This document shows, piece by piece, positions 11,321-23,475 of a DNA stretch of 64,000 nucleotides (its first letter is position 1; every line of letters begins with the position of its first letter). The position numbers were made by a program, and so were the translations under genes. The notes under the pieces are model-generated. The model saw only the letters and a list, made by a program, of their open reading frames with translations. It made no database searches and was not told the DNA's origin. Source of the stretch: Limonium bicolor (taxonomy: Eukaryota; Streptophyta; Magnoliopsida; Caryophyllales; Plumbaginaceae); the NCBI GenBank assembly GCA_023374045.1, contig CM041776.1, positions 280,115,999 to 280,179,998 on the forward strand, given 5' to 3'.

Positions 11321-12915
11321 TCATGATGATCGAGAAGACTGGGTAGCTTCGCCAGTCAGCTCACTCTCATTCTGTGCATCTTTTCCAACTGGAGAATTTT
11401 CTGACACCGGCCCCTCAATAATCTCTACCTTTTGATCAGCAATTTTGTCCTTTTCGGCTTTAGCTAGGGTATCTTCAGCTTCAAAGATCGAAGGATCAAG
11501 CTGCCTACCACTCCTTAAAGTCACGGCTTTAGCATATTCACGAGGGTTCTTCTCCATCTGGCTAGGTAGAGCCCCCATGGGTCTATCAGAAAATCTTTCA
11601 TTCATTTAGGCAATCTGAGTCTCAAGGTGTTTGTTGAAAGCTTTTTGCTCTAGCATGAATGTCTTCTGCTCATGATTTGTGTTCTCTTTGTTCGAGTTTT
11701 CTATTGGTTGACAAGATAAACTCCCACATCATATCCTCTAAGCTCAAACTAACACCAGCTTGCTGATTCTGTTTCTGCTGATTCTATACTTACTAATTTT
11801 GACGAGGTCTCTGAAAATGCTGATTGTTCTACCGTGGAGGCCTCTGATTGTAATTATTTACCTGGAACCTTTGCTGCTGATATCCCTAATTAATTTGGTT
11901 GTTGTAAAAATTCTCTTGCCTATTCTCTAAATAATTTACCTCTTCATTCTGTTGAGAGGTACATTGACACATATTGAAACTTCTACCACAATACTCACTC
12001 TGTGGAAAAGAATCGGAAACAACAGCTGCACTTGACTGTGGATTCATCATTGAACACCTTCTAAAACTGCTTAGACATGCTATCTATCCTAGCAGCTAAG
12101 AGAGTGTTTGAATCTACCTCATAGATTCCAGTAGTCTTCTTTGGAAGGACCTCAGAAGCATCCCTAGCACCTCCCCAATGGTTAGCCGAGTTGGTCAGTG
12201 TCTCAAGTAGCTCTTTCATTCTAGTAATTGGAAGCTCCATGGGACTACCTCCTGCACAAGTGTCTACTAAAAGGTGGCTCTGGGGATCTAGATCCTTGTA
12301 AAAGGATTGCAACATAACTTCCTCACCTAGACCATGATGTGGTACTCGCCGAACAATACCTTTGAATCTCTCCCAAGCCTCAAAAAGAGTCTCACCACTA
12401 TATTGTTTAAAATTGGTGATTTCACCTCACATGGAAAGCATTCAAGACGGTGGGAAGTAATTTGCCAAGAATGTGTTGGCGAGCTCAGCCCAAGATGTGA
12501 TGCTGTTAGGACTCAAGGAGTTTAACCACTCTGCAGCTCTATCCCTAAAGGAAAAGGGAAACAAAGTCAGCCTTGCTGTCCCACTGAACTGTGGCACATT
12601 CAAGACCATCGTGATATAGTGTGTCTTGAATTGCCATTGTACCCCCGCTGGTAGTGCAGGAATCACTATGGGTGATGTGAGTCCCTCCACATTCGGACGG
12701 GTGTAGTCATTCATCCTTCTCTCCTGGTTGTTACCGTTATCCCCCATAGTAAACTCCTCTTTCGGGACAAATGTATCAACTGGTGAATCCTTGATAAACA
12801 CTTCTGGCTCAACTGAAGTATCCAGAACTAACCCTTGATGAATTCTTCTAGCAAGTCGTTCTATCTCCGGTTCAAGCTCAAATTTAGGACTGCCTGTAAA
12901 ACGAGTCACAACCAT
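11321..12915 (-). pseudogene. Athila-type gag
   Basis: Gag starts at 12915 (MVVTRFTGSPKFELEPEIE). It contains the capsid pattern FSFRDRAAEWLNSLSPNSITSW near 12500, then LLVDTCAGGSPMELP at about 12280, and finally NPREYAKAVTLRSGRQLD near 11530. Three or more frame breaks separate these parts. The same NPR...TLRSG box occurs in the older plus-strand copy at about 14965-15015, supporting common lineage. Confidence 0.8.
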
Positions 12916-13244
12916 ACACTTAAATTAGATCAATAGAAAACAAGATAAGATAACCTTAAACAAAATAATCTCAATTAAATAAAATCAATGACAAACAAAG
13001 AGGAGTATTAAAAATGAAAAACAACCAAAAATTAAACCAGTGAGATAAAAATTTGAGAAATTAAAAATAAATTAAACCTAGACAAATTCTAAGCCTAAAA
13101 ATAAAATAACTTTAAAAATTAGAAATAAACAAACTACAAAAATAATCACCAAATTAAATAAAAATAAACAAACAAAATAAATAAACAAAACAAAACAAAA
13201 ATAAAAGAAAATAAAAAAATAAAAATTAAAGTAAAAAACTGTGT
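12916..13244 (-). other. A-rich leader of Athila-type element
   Basis: The plus strand here is strongly A-rich and T/C-poor (AAAATAAA-type runs). It corresponds to the untranslated leader between primer-binding site and gag. Nothing coding is seen. Confidence 0.6.
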
Positions 13245-13245
13245 C

Positions 13246-13263
13246 TCCCCGACAACGGCGCCA
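13246..13263 (-). other. Primer-binding site, tRNA-Asp type
   Basis: The minus strand reads TGGCGCCGTTGTCGGGGA directly inside the 5' LTR. It pairs with the 3' end of plant tRNA-Asp (CCCCGGCAACGGCGCCA) with one mismatch. This fixes element orientation. Confidence 0.9.
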
Positions 13264-13269
13264 AAAACT

Positions 13270-14790
13270 TGTTGGGGTTACAACCTAATTCGGCAAGTGT
13301 ACCGGTCTTTGTAACAAGTTTTCCTAGAAAGTATTTCCTAGGTTATCGAACCAAGGAGGCAGTGTCTTGTCTAATCTCTAATCTACCAAACTATTGAATT
13401 AATGAAATCAGAAAATCAGGAAATTGAGGGGTTTAATTGATGAAATTGTATTTCTAAAGGTAAAATAAACAATAACAAAAACAATGTCAATAATTGTAGA
13501 AAGGAAAGTGTCAGTTTTCTTGATAATTTTAGGAGAAATCCCGGTTTACTATTCCTCCTAATTCTCGATTACCTTTTCAATGTGTTTACCAAATTCTAGA
13601 TTTAAATCCTAGATCAGATTATTTCACATTCGGTCTCCCGCTCTGTGAAATCTAATTAGCAATTACCAAACCCTAACTCTCGTTATGAATTTCCTAATTG
13701 CTAATAGCTTTAAGTACGATCTAGTTAGATAATCAGTTAATATTTTAGAGGAATAGCCATCTTCAAATTAATTGGTTTTGTTCCTGTAGTCTATTGAATG
13801 CCGCAGTTCTCACTTGTAAGCAGACAAACTAGTAATCTCTAATAATTGGCCAGACTATCAGAGAATTAATATAAACAAAGAAAACAATTTTAATTTGATT
13901 AAAACTGGTAAACCACAAAGATAATGGAACCTCGAATTTGGATTATATAGCAAACCTGAATCTATAAGTACTACTCAGGCATAGTCATGTTAACAATAAA
14001 CAAATCTATAGAAAATAGTATTAGAGAAGTAGAACAAGAAGAAACTCTGGTTTAGGACTCCATGGCAAAGTCTCTATGTCGAGTCTCCAATCTGCTCTGC
14101 TCAAACTCCCAGTAAAAAATCTCCAAAACTACTAACTCTCTCCCTTTTTGATGTGGAAAATCACCCGTAGAATCAAACTTAGGTCTAAACTCCAGTCCCC
14201 TCTCTTCTTATTATGCCACGTCCTCCTTTTATTAAAGATAAAAAAATCTTTTATTTCAGTAACGAAACAATATTCTGCCCTTCGCTAGTATTGGTCCGGG
14301 TTTGCAAACAAGTACGCAAACCCGGACCACCTCTTAAATTAGGTAGAAAGTTTCTCTAAAGGGTGGTCCGGGTTTACAAACAAGTACGTAAACCCGAACC
14401 ACGTCTGAAAATAGGCAGAGAGGTCGGTCCAGGTTTACAAACTAGGACACAAACCCGGACCATCATAAAAACACGGCAGAAGGTTGATCGAAGAGATGGT
14501 CCGGGTTTGCAATCAAGTACGCAAACCCGGACTAGTTGTAGACTTGAACTTTTTCCTTCAAAAAACATCTATTTGACTCCTGGTTTGACTTTCATTGGTT
14601 GAATCAAGCTCTAAAGTCTTCAATTAAGCATCTTCTTGAGCATTTTACCCTGAAAACACATCAAATCAATCATAGGAGACAAATATAACAATAAAGCATA
14701 CATAAAATAATAAGGAGAGAATTTAAAGTCATAACATAGATAATTAGGCATGAATTAGCCTCGTAAACATTAGGCGAATTCCTGACTTAT
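13270..14790 (-). repeat. 5' LTR of Athila-type element
   Basis: Partner of 2503-4031. The left end TGTTGGGGTTA sits 6 bp from the primer-binding site. The palindromic array at 14293-14533 lies about 260-500 bp from the LTR start, probably in U3 upstream of the transcription start. Confidence 0.9.
14293..14533. repeat. Array of four 36-bp palindromes in Athila 5' LTR
   Basis: Units lie at 14293-14328, 14365-14400, 14426-14461 and 14498-14533. The first is perfect: 13-bp arms GGTCCGGGTTTGC/GCAAACCCGGACC around AAACAAGTAC. In the second, arm position 12 is changed on both sides (TTTAC/GTAAA), keeping the pairing. Confidence 0.92.
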
Positions 14791-15240
14791 CCGCCACCTC
14801 CAATGCTAAAACCGCAACATAAGAGGCTCACAATGCCGGCCAAGATGCAAAGAATATAAGTCAAGATGTCTTCACCAGAGACATTAAAACCCATTTGGAT
14901 CATCTCTCTCAGCAGTTCGAGCAGTTTGCATAAAAGCAACTGTCCACTTTCCCAAGTCAACCAAAGCAAAATCCAAGAGATAGGCCAAAGTAGTGACTTT
15001 GAGGAGTGGGAATCATCTTTAGTCACTATCTCTACAAGCTGAAAATGAGGATCAAGAATCTTAAGAAGTTCAGAAGGAAGATCAAGAGATTTGAGGAAGC
15101 CCCTCATCCTCCTCCGAAAAACACTCCAAGGAGAAGGAGTCTCCTGAAACTTCTACTCCTTCCACTTTCACTAAGAAGAAGAAAAGAAAGAGAGAGACAC
15201 CACCTCTTTCAAGGCTCAACTACTTCCTATTAATGGCTAA
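14791..15240 (+). pseudogene. Athila-type gag, right half
   Basis: This continues the gag broken at 2502. The translation shows AHNAGQDAKNISQDV, then a THLDHLSQQFEQFA stretch, LSTFPSQPKQNPRD and VVTLRSGNHL at about 14965-15015, then a Lys/Glu-rich and Ser/Pro-rich tail. Internal stops are frequent. Downstream protease and RT of this older copy are absent. Confidence 0.75.
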
Positions 15241-15589
15241 CATCTTCTCATATTTTTCTCTTTGTCTTTCAATGTTTGAGTAAACCCTAACTTGTACCTT
15301 GGGATGGGGGGTTTATCCTCAAATCCCCAAACTAGCATGTAATACCTAATTTGCTTAATTATAGTTGTTTTGTCCCTCTAATCTCAATGAATGTGCTAGA
15401 TTGATCACCTTTGTCTTTCAATGTTTCTCTAAATCTCATACATATGTGAATCAGGGATTTCGACCAAGAGATAGATAAATTGTAGATATTTCCTTCTTTA
15501 ACTAGTTGGCGGATCTAGTGCTAATATTAAGGACTTGTGTTTAATTCTATCTAGTGATGTCTACCTAACCTAATTGGCCCATATTCTTA
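15241..15589. other. Spacer between Athila gag and LINE
   Basis: No coding pattern is recognised. A phrase TTTGTCTTTCAATGTTT appears twice (near 15260 and 15410). It may be residual untranslated sequence of the Athila or LINE element. Confidence 0.4.
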
Positions 15590-18150
15590 TGTAACACTAT
15601 CTATAGAGTCATTTATAAGGTATTGGTGAATCGAGTTAAGCTAGTTATGCCGCATGTTATACCAACCAATCAAAGGGCTTTTGTTCAAGGCAAATAATCA
15701 CTAACCAAATTACGATAGCTCTTGAATTACTAAATATAATGAGGAAGTCAACAGCCCAACATCATGACCAATTTCCTTTTAAGGTAGGTATGTCAATGAC
15801 CTTTGATCGTGTGGAATGGTCATATGTCCTGGATAATCTTGTTAGCATGGGTTTTCACCCAAATTAGATAGCTTTGGTTCACAAATATATCACTTATGTT
15901 GTCCACTTCCCTCTTAATTAATGGTTGTCCGGGCCAAACATTTCACCCACAAAGAGGCTTACGATAAGGTGTCCTCTTTCCCTTTCCCTTTTTATCTATT
16001 GTATGGAAGTTTTAACTTCAGCTTTGTAGCTGACATCTGATGTGGGTACTTATAAGGATTTTAAGATAAAAGGCCTTGGCACTAGTGTTACTAATCTTTT
16101 GTTTGCCAATGATTGTGTTCTTTTTGGGAAACCTTCAAAGATCAACATTCAAGCTTTATCAAAAATTTTGTAGGATTTCAAGTAAGCTTCTGGTCAATGC
16201 ATCAACCCACAAAAATCTACAATCATGTGCTCCAAAGGTACTCCTCCTCACCTCCATCTAGCCACTAGGCAAGTTAATGATTTTGGCATATATATGGGCT
16301 TTCCTAGTCATGTTGGACACAACTACATAGCTGTTTTCCATTATATCAAAGACTGAGTCGCTAAACGTATCTAAAGATGACATAATCAAGTCTCACAGGC
16401 AGACCGCTCAGTGCTTATTAAATCAGTTCGTCAAGCAATACCAACATATCTTATGGCTATTATCAAACTAGCAATAACAATTTTGAAGCATATTCATCAA
16501 CTTCTAGCCCAATTCCGGTGGGGGGCACAACTAACAGAACTTCACACCATTGGAAGAAGTGGTTTGCATTTTGCCAAGACATAGGTTCAGGGAGCTTGGG
16601 TTTCAGAGATATTCTCAGTTTCAACCGAGTTTTACTGGCAAAGCAATTCTGGAGAATCTTCACCAATTAAGACCTTTTGATTTCCAGAATATATAAGGCT
16701 CGGTACCATTCTTTAACCAATATACTTGACAACCTTGTAACAACAAATTGTAGTCCTATATGGAGAGCCATTCTTAGTGTGCGGGATTTAGTTCAAGCCA
16801 GCCCCCATAGAAAAATAGTTAATAGGCTTACTACTCATATTCACGACAGATGGATTCCTAATAAGCCTGCGGGTAAACCTTACCTTTGGCTTTTGCTCTC
16901 CTCCATTCCGTCTAATGGTTTGGTTTCTCTGTTAATTCAATAACTAAGAAATATTTGGAATATCCCCCTTTTTTGCCAATGTTTTGTTCCAGAGGATGCT
17001 GATGCCATTCAATCTATCAACCTTCAACATGCGGATGCTACAATGGATTTTTGGTATTGGGGTCCAACTGAGCATGGCCACTTCTCTATTAAGTCAACTT
17101 ACTATGAGGATATCCATCGCATTGCAAGTTCATCTCCATGCTCAACTGCAGCTCCTCTAGGACTTGGTGTCAAGAGATTATGGAAATGCGATATTCCTCC
17201 TCATGTTCGTCACTTTGGATGGAAAATTATGCAAGGAATTCTTCCATGTAAAGCACTCATTCATGCTTGGGTAGCCTATTTTCAAGAAAAATGTTCTCTC
17301 GGTGGTAATGTAGAGACCATGGCTCACGCTTTCCTGTCCTACCCCCATGTTAAAGACTTTTGGAACTTGGTCACTTTCCCTAAACCATCCATGATTACTT
17401 CTGATGGAGTATTTCATGACTGGTTCCTCAATCCATAACCTTGCGGATTTGACCATATTCCTCTGGAGCTTATGGTTTACACGTTGCCAACTTAATCACT
17501 AACAAGCCAAGTTGTTGACGTGGGGCTGGTGTCAAGAATACAGTTTTATACAACAAGCACAAGCTTCTATCACGGTCTCTCGAGCCACACTGCAATGCCA
17601 CATAAATGAGTACCCACAATGGTATGAGGTGTACATAGATGGAAGTGTTGATGCAAATGATTTCACGGGTTTGGAAATTCAGGGGAAAGATCCGATGGGA
17701 GGCATATCTTTTGCTGGAACTAGTGATAAGATAGGTGCACTCCTCCCAACTACCGTCTGAGTTTTGGCTTTGTAGTTTGCAGTACAAGCCGCACGACACA
17801 CATAATGTCAGCATGTGCGCTTTTGAACTAATTGTAAACTTGTAATTGATTACTTAACAAAGGGTTCAGCCGTTGCATTAGATAATGAGTCCAAACTCAT
17901 ATAATATTGCAACCTATCTGGACTCTCTTCTTTTAATGACATCTCTTGGTTTTATATCCCAAGGGATCAAAACTTAGATACCCATAGTCTAGCAAATCTT
18001 GCCAGGGGTATAGACCAGCACACACTTTGGTTGTCTACTATTCCACAATGTATTTTATCACTTTGTCCCTCTTATTACAATGGTCAGCTTTTTTAAAAAA
18101 AAATTGATAAAATTTTAACTTATGGAGCAATAAATCAGCTCAACGTACCC
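15590..18150 (+). pseudogene. LINE (L1-type plant non-LTR retrotransposon) ORF2 remnant
   Basis: In order on the plus strand: RT N-terminal part (YKVLVNRVK...IPTNQRAFVQGK, ~15615-15690), RT motifs (SMTFDRVEWSYV, ~15790), the catalytic box as FANDCVLF near 16100 where active enzymes have FADD, and IPTYLMAIIKLA at ~16440. A zf-RVT segment follows at 17170-17380 (LWKCDIPPHVRHFGWK), then RNase H at ~17620-18010 starting YIDGSVDAN. Many stops and frame changes, plus Asp-to-Asn in the catalytic box, make it dead. The 5' endonuclease part is missing, typical of 5' truncation on insertion. An A-run at 18170-18180 may be its tail. Confidence 0.85.
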
Positions 18151-18283
18151 AAAACAACAATGCAACTGTAAAAAAAAAATCAGAATATCGGAGCGCCCAC
18201 GTAATTGCCATCTGATTCCACTTCATACATGAAACGTGTGCTCTTTTTCATTTTACTTTCCTTCATTGTTTTTTCTTCATATG

Positions 18284-19006
18284 TGATGGGATCGGGGTGC
18301 TGACCGAGTAGGTCTGAGGTGTTAGTCTCATACCAACTCTGCTTGAAGAATAAAGGTGTGTAAAAATAACGCGGAAGCTTTTGTTTAAACTTAACAAGAT
18401 AGGATTCTGCTTGTATTGAAACTCAATGTGAATTACAACCTAGCTTCCTATCTTGGGATTCGACAGAAGTATTCTGTCTCATCCAACACTCGCTCTACTC
18501 TCGGCTTTGATCAATGCGTCACAAGGAGTAAAGGAGAGTGTTCTATGTGTGCTCTCTAGTTAATAAATACCTAAGCTAATTGACACTATCTCACTAAGAT
18601 CTCTCAAGAATATTTTCTCTCTCAAGGGCGGTGTATCTCTCTAAATAATCTCGAATGCACAACTTAACTAATTACATTCGCATACTTATATACTTGTCAA
18701 CTATCTCCTAAATCTTTGGTGAAGTCTTCAAGTAAAACGACTCCTTGGGTTGGTTCCGCAAGTATCGGAGTAATGGACCTCCTTGTGCGTCACGATCTCA
18801 CGTTTTGCTATTACTCCAACTATGCGAGATTTCCGCAACTACTTCAGTGACGTCGCGCTTCTCGGTATATAGGAATTCGCGGACAGATGCTTCTGCAAAG
18901 GTACTCGAGCTGTGACAGTGGAAAATCTTTCCGTATCGCGCCAAGTTTCTCTGCAGCGCTACTTTGACTGAGGAGGCAATCATCTGCAAAACTTAAGTCT
19001 TCAACA
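18284..19006 (-). repeat. 3' LTR of SIRE-type copia element
   Basis: 723 bp, plus-strand ends TGATGGGATC and GTCTTCAACA. It is near-identical to 26864-27599. Scattered single-base differences include T/G at the CATACC/CAGACC site. Confidence 0.95.
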
Positions 19007-19020
19007 AATTCCCCCTTTTT
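19007..19020 (-). other. Polypurine tract of SIRE-type element
   Basis: On the minus strand it reads AAAAAGGGGGAATT abutting the 3' LTR start TGTTGAAGAC. It primes second-strand synthesis. Confidence 0.92.
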
Positions 19021-19478
19021 GCTGATGATGGCAAACTCAGTGTATCCAGCGTAAACTTGAGGTTTTGTATAGGATGTACCTGCAAAAAGAACAGACAACA
19101 AAGCGGAGCAACTATCTCGGGAGAACAACTTGCTGTTTGTTCCCCCTTAAACACATATTCCCCCTTAAGGTAATGCAGTTGATAAGAACAGATAAAGAAC
19201 CATAGTACGTAAACTACTTCAAATACCACGTTGTAGTAATAAACGACCAAACAAAAGCAAATGAGGCCTTCAGAGGCACTCAGTATCCACACATAGTTAC
19301 CCGCAGACACCAGTCGCGGGATACACCGCTTCCCCCGTTTGCCAACATCAGGGGAAACGCACAAAAATATCAAAAAAAACCATAATCTGAAAGAGTCAGT
19401 TAAACAAACCACCAGCGTAAGTCAAAAGTATTCATGAGTCAGTACTTTCTAAGGGTTAAAAGGGTTGGGGTAAAAAAG

Positions 19479-21304
19479 TTAGTCATCTCCTCCATCCATT
19501 CCTGTATCCTCATCCCGTGCTCCATCTTCCCCCGAAGTCCCAGCGCCATCCAGTCGCTTAGCCGCTTCCAAAGTTTCAGCAAATGTTTCCCGGAACTCCT
19601 CTGCCAGCTTCTCGACTCCCCCTGCAAAGATGTTCATCGTCTGTTTGTGGTTTTTGTTGAGGACGTCGATGAGCATGTCTATCTTCTTGGATAGAGTGGC
19701 GAGGTTGTTCTCAATCGCTGCTACCCTTTTAGATAAGGAGGCTGCGTCAGTGGGTGATGCGGGTTTTGGTGGGGCCAGTTTTTTGGAGGGTGGGTTTGTC
19801 TTGGAGACCGATTGATCTGGAAAGACGGGGTTTTGTTGTACAGGATCTGACCAAGTATGTCAGTATCCATTATCCGACTGGCTTTGGAGGGATCAAGGAC
19901 AACATCACAGTGGGTAAAGATTTTTGGAAGCCAGAATACGTACCCCAGGCTGTGTCGAGGTGAGGAGATGGTTGAAGCTATGTGGTTGAGGATTAACTTT
20001 GGGAGGTTTATCTTTTGGTGGTGGATCAGACAGTACATAATAGCAAGATCAAGCGGACGAACAAACTGGTTTCCTTCCTTTCTAGGGACTAAGTTTTTTG
20101 ATCACCAAGTGTGAAGCAATTGGTGGGTATTTGACAGAGCTGGTCGGTCCAAAGAGTGACCGACTCTGATGTTTGGTAGGAAGAAGTCATAGACCTCTTT
20201 TGCACTTATAAACCCTAGATCAGGAAAACCAGCCCTATCATAAAATTCTAATCCGCTAGTTGGAATTGCTAGATGGGTTGCTATTGAGTTTGAATCGAGA
20301 AGGATGGGTTTGCCGTGTACCTCATTATCTTCCCTTGCGAATGACGCAATTTTGGTAGAACTGATACGCCTCTGCCTCATGGTAGGTCTGAATGCCGTGG
20401 AAGAGATGGATCCAGTTTTGAAAGGAGCATCTCCTCGAACATGTCGAACTCCATCGAGTGGAGCCAGTCCAGGTCGAGTAGCTTTCCCTTTACCAGTGTG
20501 GGACTCAGCAGAATCGTCGGCTGGTAGGAGTAGACGGCAGAGTGGGTGTCGATCAGACCTAGTCGAGTAGCAGGTGTAGGTGGGACAGACTCGGAGCGAG
20601 GACGGAGTCGCTTTCTGGTGGAAGTCGTTGCCGTGTCGGAGTCTGCCTGGGTTGAAGAGTTGGTGGTACTGCGCGGCTTTTCTTCAGTAGTTGGTGCCGT
20701 GACGACAGGAGATGGTGCAGGAACAGGAGCATCAGAACTGGGTTTTGAAGATGACTGAGGATTTTTGGCTCGAGAACGAAGGGTTCGAGTAGCTGGAGGG
20801 CGGGGGACGTTGGATTTAGCACGGCGGGTTTTCTTGGGTGGGGTGAACACTCAGGAGCAGGTGCTGGGCTTCGAGGTCAAGTACCTCAGTGGGTTCTTTA
20901 GCAGGAGAGTTGGGTTGTTGGTTTTGTGCTTCTTCATCAGCGGGTGGAAGAGATCCGAACTGAAGTTTAGTCGGAGATTTTGTGATAGTATCGGGGGTGG
21001 GTATGATCGGGGTGGTGGGAGGTGATGTTTGTTTGGTTGGGGATGGGGTGGGTGTCTTCCGATTTTGTGGATGCCGTAGTGTGGACTATGGCGGTGGGTT
21101 CAGTTGTGACGTGGGTAGTGGGTGTGTGTGATGGGTTGAGTGTCGACGGACATTGCAGGGGCTACGCGGTTGAGTCAAGGTGGAGGTAGGGGTTTGTTTG
21201 GCTTGGAGGTTGGTGAGTTTGTTGATTAGAGCTTGGAGGAGCAGAGGGTCGTTAGGTAATTCGGCGTCGGAAAACATGGTGTTAGGGTTAGGGTTGGAAG
21301 CCAT
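19479..21304 (-). pseudogene. Env-like ORF of SIRE-type element
   Basis: It starts at 21304 (MASNPNPNTMFSDAELPND). A long Pro/Ser/Thr/Arg-rich region (~20850-20500) is followed by a folded block near 20380-19900: KPILLDSNSIATHLAIP, then DRPALSNTHQLLHTW, then HSLGYVFWLPKIFTHCDV. That block matches the pattern of the 'plant transposon protein' domain seen after pol in SIRE elements. A Glu/Lys-rich coiled-coil-like tail ends at 19479. At least three frame changes split it. It is over 550 codons if read continuously. The function of these frames is not established; the block resembles the one in the Athila element at 6291-6521. Confidence 0.65.
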
Positions 21305-21633
21305 GGTGATCGGAGTTTGATCGTAGTGGCAAACGAGTGTAGAAGACGAAGAGAAGCAAAGAAATCGGGCTTAGGTGTGATTGGACGTGGGGGAGTGAGA
21401 GTTATTGACGTCGGAATATAGGCAGACGTCGTGTGTCAGGGTAATGTGAGGTGATTGGTTGAGCTGGGGTGTTGCGGATAGTATGGCGAGAATTTCGCGG
21501 GTTTGGTTATCAGAAACTAAAACTCTTGTTTTTACGCGGTGCTTTGTTTCTTAACAGACAGACTAGGTCATCAGACATATTCATACATTTCACCCAGAGA
21601 TTTGCAAAACACGAGAAGGAGATACGACCTTAG

Positions 21634-22137
21634 CTAGGTCATACGGGTCATACCTAGTTGTGAACGTAGTGCTTCAAAAGGACCTCGTTGCAATGGTTTG
21701 GTGAATATGTCTGCAAGTTGATCTGAAGTAGGAACATATTCTAGTTGTATCTGTCCTTTTTCAACGCAATCCCTTAAGAAATGGTGACGAATTTCAATGT
21801 GCTTTGTCCTGGAATGATGAACAGGATTTTTAGATAAATCAATAGCACTATTATTGTCACAAAAAATTGTAGTACAAGTCGGAGGAATGAGATATCCTGT
21901 ATGTAGTTGTTGTTGTATCCAGAGAATCTGTGCACAGCAAGCAGCGGCGGAGACATATTCGGCCTCGGATGACAGTGCTACTGTGTTTTGCTTCTTTGAA
22001 CTCCAGGCGACAAGACATAGTCCTAAAAATTGTGCAGTACCAGACGTGCTTTTCCTGTCTAATAAGGAGCTTGCAAAATCAGAATCACTATAACCCATTA
22101 GAGTGAAATCAGGAGTACTTGGGTACCAGAGGTACAA
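21634..22137 (-). pseudogene. Copia RNase H
   Basis: A 167-residue open stretch. The acidic residues of copia RNase H are present: D in GYSDSDFASS, E in SSEAEYVSAA, D in FCDNNSAIDL, and the C-terminal TSDQLADIFTKPL. It is intact in itself but separated from RT by a frame change. It removes RNA from the RNA/DNA hybrid. Confidence 0.88.
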
Positions 22138-22278
22138 GTCTTGGGTACTTTTCAGATAGCGAAAAATTCGCTTTACGCCTTGTAGGTGTGATTCTTTTGG
22201 GTTTGCCTGAAATCTTGCACAGAGACATACACATATAGAATGTCAGGCCTACTTGCTGTTAATAAAGAAGGGAACCTA

Positions 22279-23102
22279 TCATACCCTGTATAGCGTAGCA
22301 TCAACCGCAATTCCTTTTTCATCCATATGTAGCTTCTCTGTTGTTGTCATTGGAGTGGGTGTGGCTTTTGAATCCTGCATCTTGTATTTGATTAACAGCT
22401 CGTGAATGTATTTCTGTTGATGAATTTGAGTCCCGTTTTCCTGTTGGGTGACTTGTAGACCTAAAAAGAATTTCAATTCTCCAAGAGCACTCATTTCAAA
22501 TTCTTTACTCATGAGATCAGAAAAGAATGAACATAGTTCAGGAATAGTGGATCCATAAATTATGTCATCCACGTATATTTGCACAATGAGTATGTCTTCA
22601 CCTTTGGTGAGAGTGAAAAGAGTTTTGTCAACTTTACCTCGAATGAATCCATGGGACAATAAGTAAGATGAAAGACTCATACCATGCCCGAGGTGCCTGC
22701 TTCAGGCCATATAATGCTTTATCTAACTTGTAGACATACTCTGGGTGATGTGGATCTTCGAAACCCGGAGGTTGAGCAACATATACATCTCTGTCGATGT
22801 ATCCATGTAGAAAGGCAGTTTTTACATCCATTTGGTAGAGTTTTATACCTCGATGCTGCGTAGGCCACGAGTATTCGAATTGCCTCAATTCGAGCTACTG
22901 GAGCATAAGTTTCATCGTAATCAATTCCTTCAGCTTGAGCGTATCCCTGAACTACCAGTCTGGCTTTGTTGCGAGAGATATTTCCTTGATCATCTAACTT
23001 GTTGCGGAACACCCATTTTGTACCAATTGGTTTATGATTGGTTGGGCATGGAACAAGTCGCCAGACAGAGTGTCTTTGTAGAGAATGTAATTCTTCTTGC
23101 AT
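22279..23102 (-). pseudogene. Copia reverse transcriptase
   Basis: Three overlapping frames (23102-22719, 22888-22634, 22680-22279) supply the RT motifs in order: [60 protein letters not shown], and the catalytic QIYVDDIIYGST. Two 1-2 base losses, near 22830 and 22665, break the frame. The catalytic YVDD is intact. Confidence 0.88.
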
Positions 23103-23475
23103 GGCGAGTATCCAGTCATGATCCTGTAGAGCTTGGTTGACATTCTTAGGTTCGATTTTGGATAGAAAGGCATTGAAGGCACATAGATTCTGATGCAGTT
23201 CACTACGTGTTTGAACGCCTTTGGATGGATCACTCAGGATTTGAGAAATGGGGTGAGCGGAGGCTTGTTGAAATTTTCTTGCGGAGGTTGATGGAAGACT
23301 AGTGGAGTGATCTGGTGTTGGTGATCGTTAGGTGTGGGTGTCGTTGTGTTTTGTGGAGGAGGTAGTGGTTCCTGTGTGGGAGTAGGTGAGGCATCCTTGA
23401 ATGAGTCATCAGGGTCGTCGTCGCTGTCAGAGGATGAGTCTGTTGCAAGAGGTGTTTGTGGTGCAGGGATAGTAG

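Larger units (their letters stand above)
2503..14790 (-). mobile_element. Athila-type Ty3/gypsy LTR retrotransposon, defective
   Basis: Two related LTRs (2503-4031 and 13270-14790) flank gag, protease, reverse transcriptase/RNase H and integrase fragments read on the minus strand. An env-like frame lies after integrase. The primer-binding site next to the right LTR matches the 3' end of tRNA-Asp with one mismatch, as known for Athila-group elements. The LTRs differ at many positions, so this is an old insertion. It sits in an Athila gag of opposite orientation. I could not find a clean 5-bp target duplication, and the outer LTR ends on the right are uncertain by a few bases. Confidence 0.9.

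Noticed and set aside
13246..13263. A tRNA-Asp gene
   Set aside because: Only the 3' ~18 bases match; it is the retroelement primer-binding site. The two initiator tRNA-Met matches (26850, 49157) are rejected for the same reason.
20546..20758. Plus-strand Gly/Val/Ser-rich frames in 20500-21100 and 23334-23579
   Set aside because: They are shadows of the Pro/Ser/Thr-rich env-like and pol frames on the minus strand.
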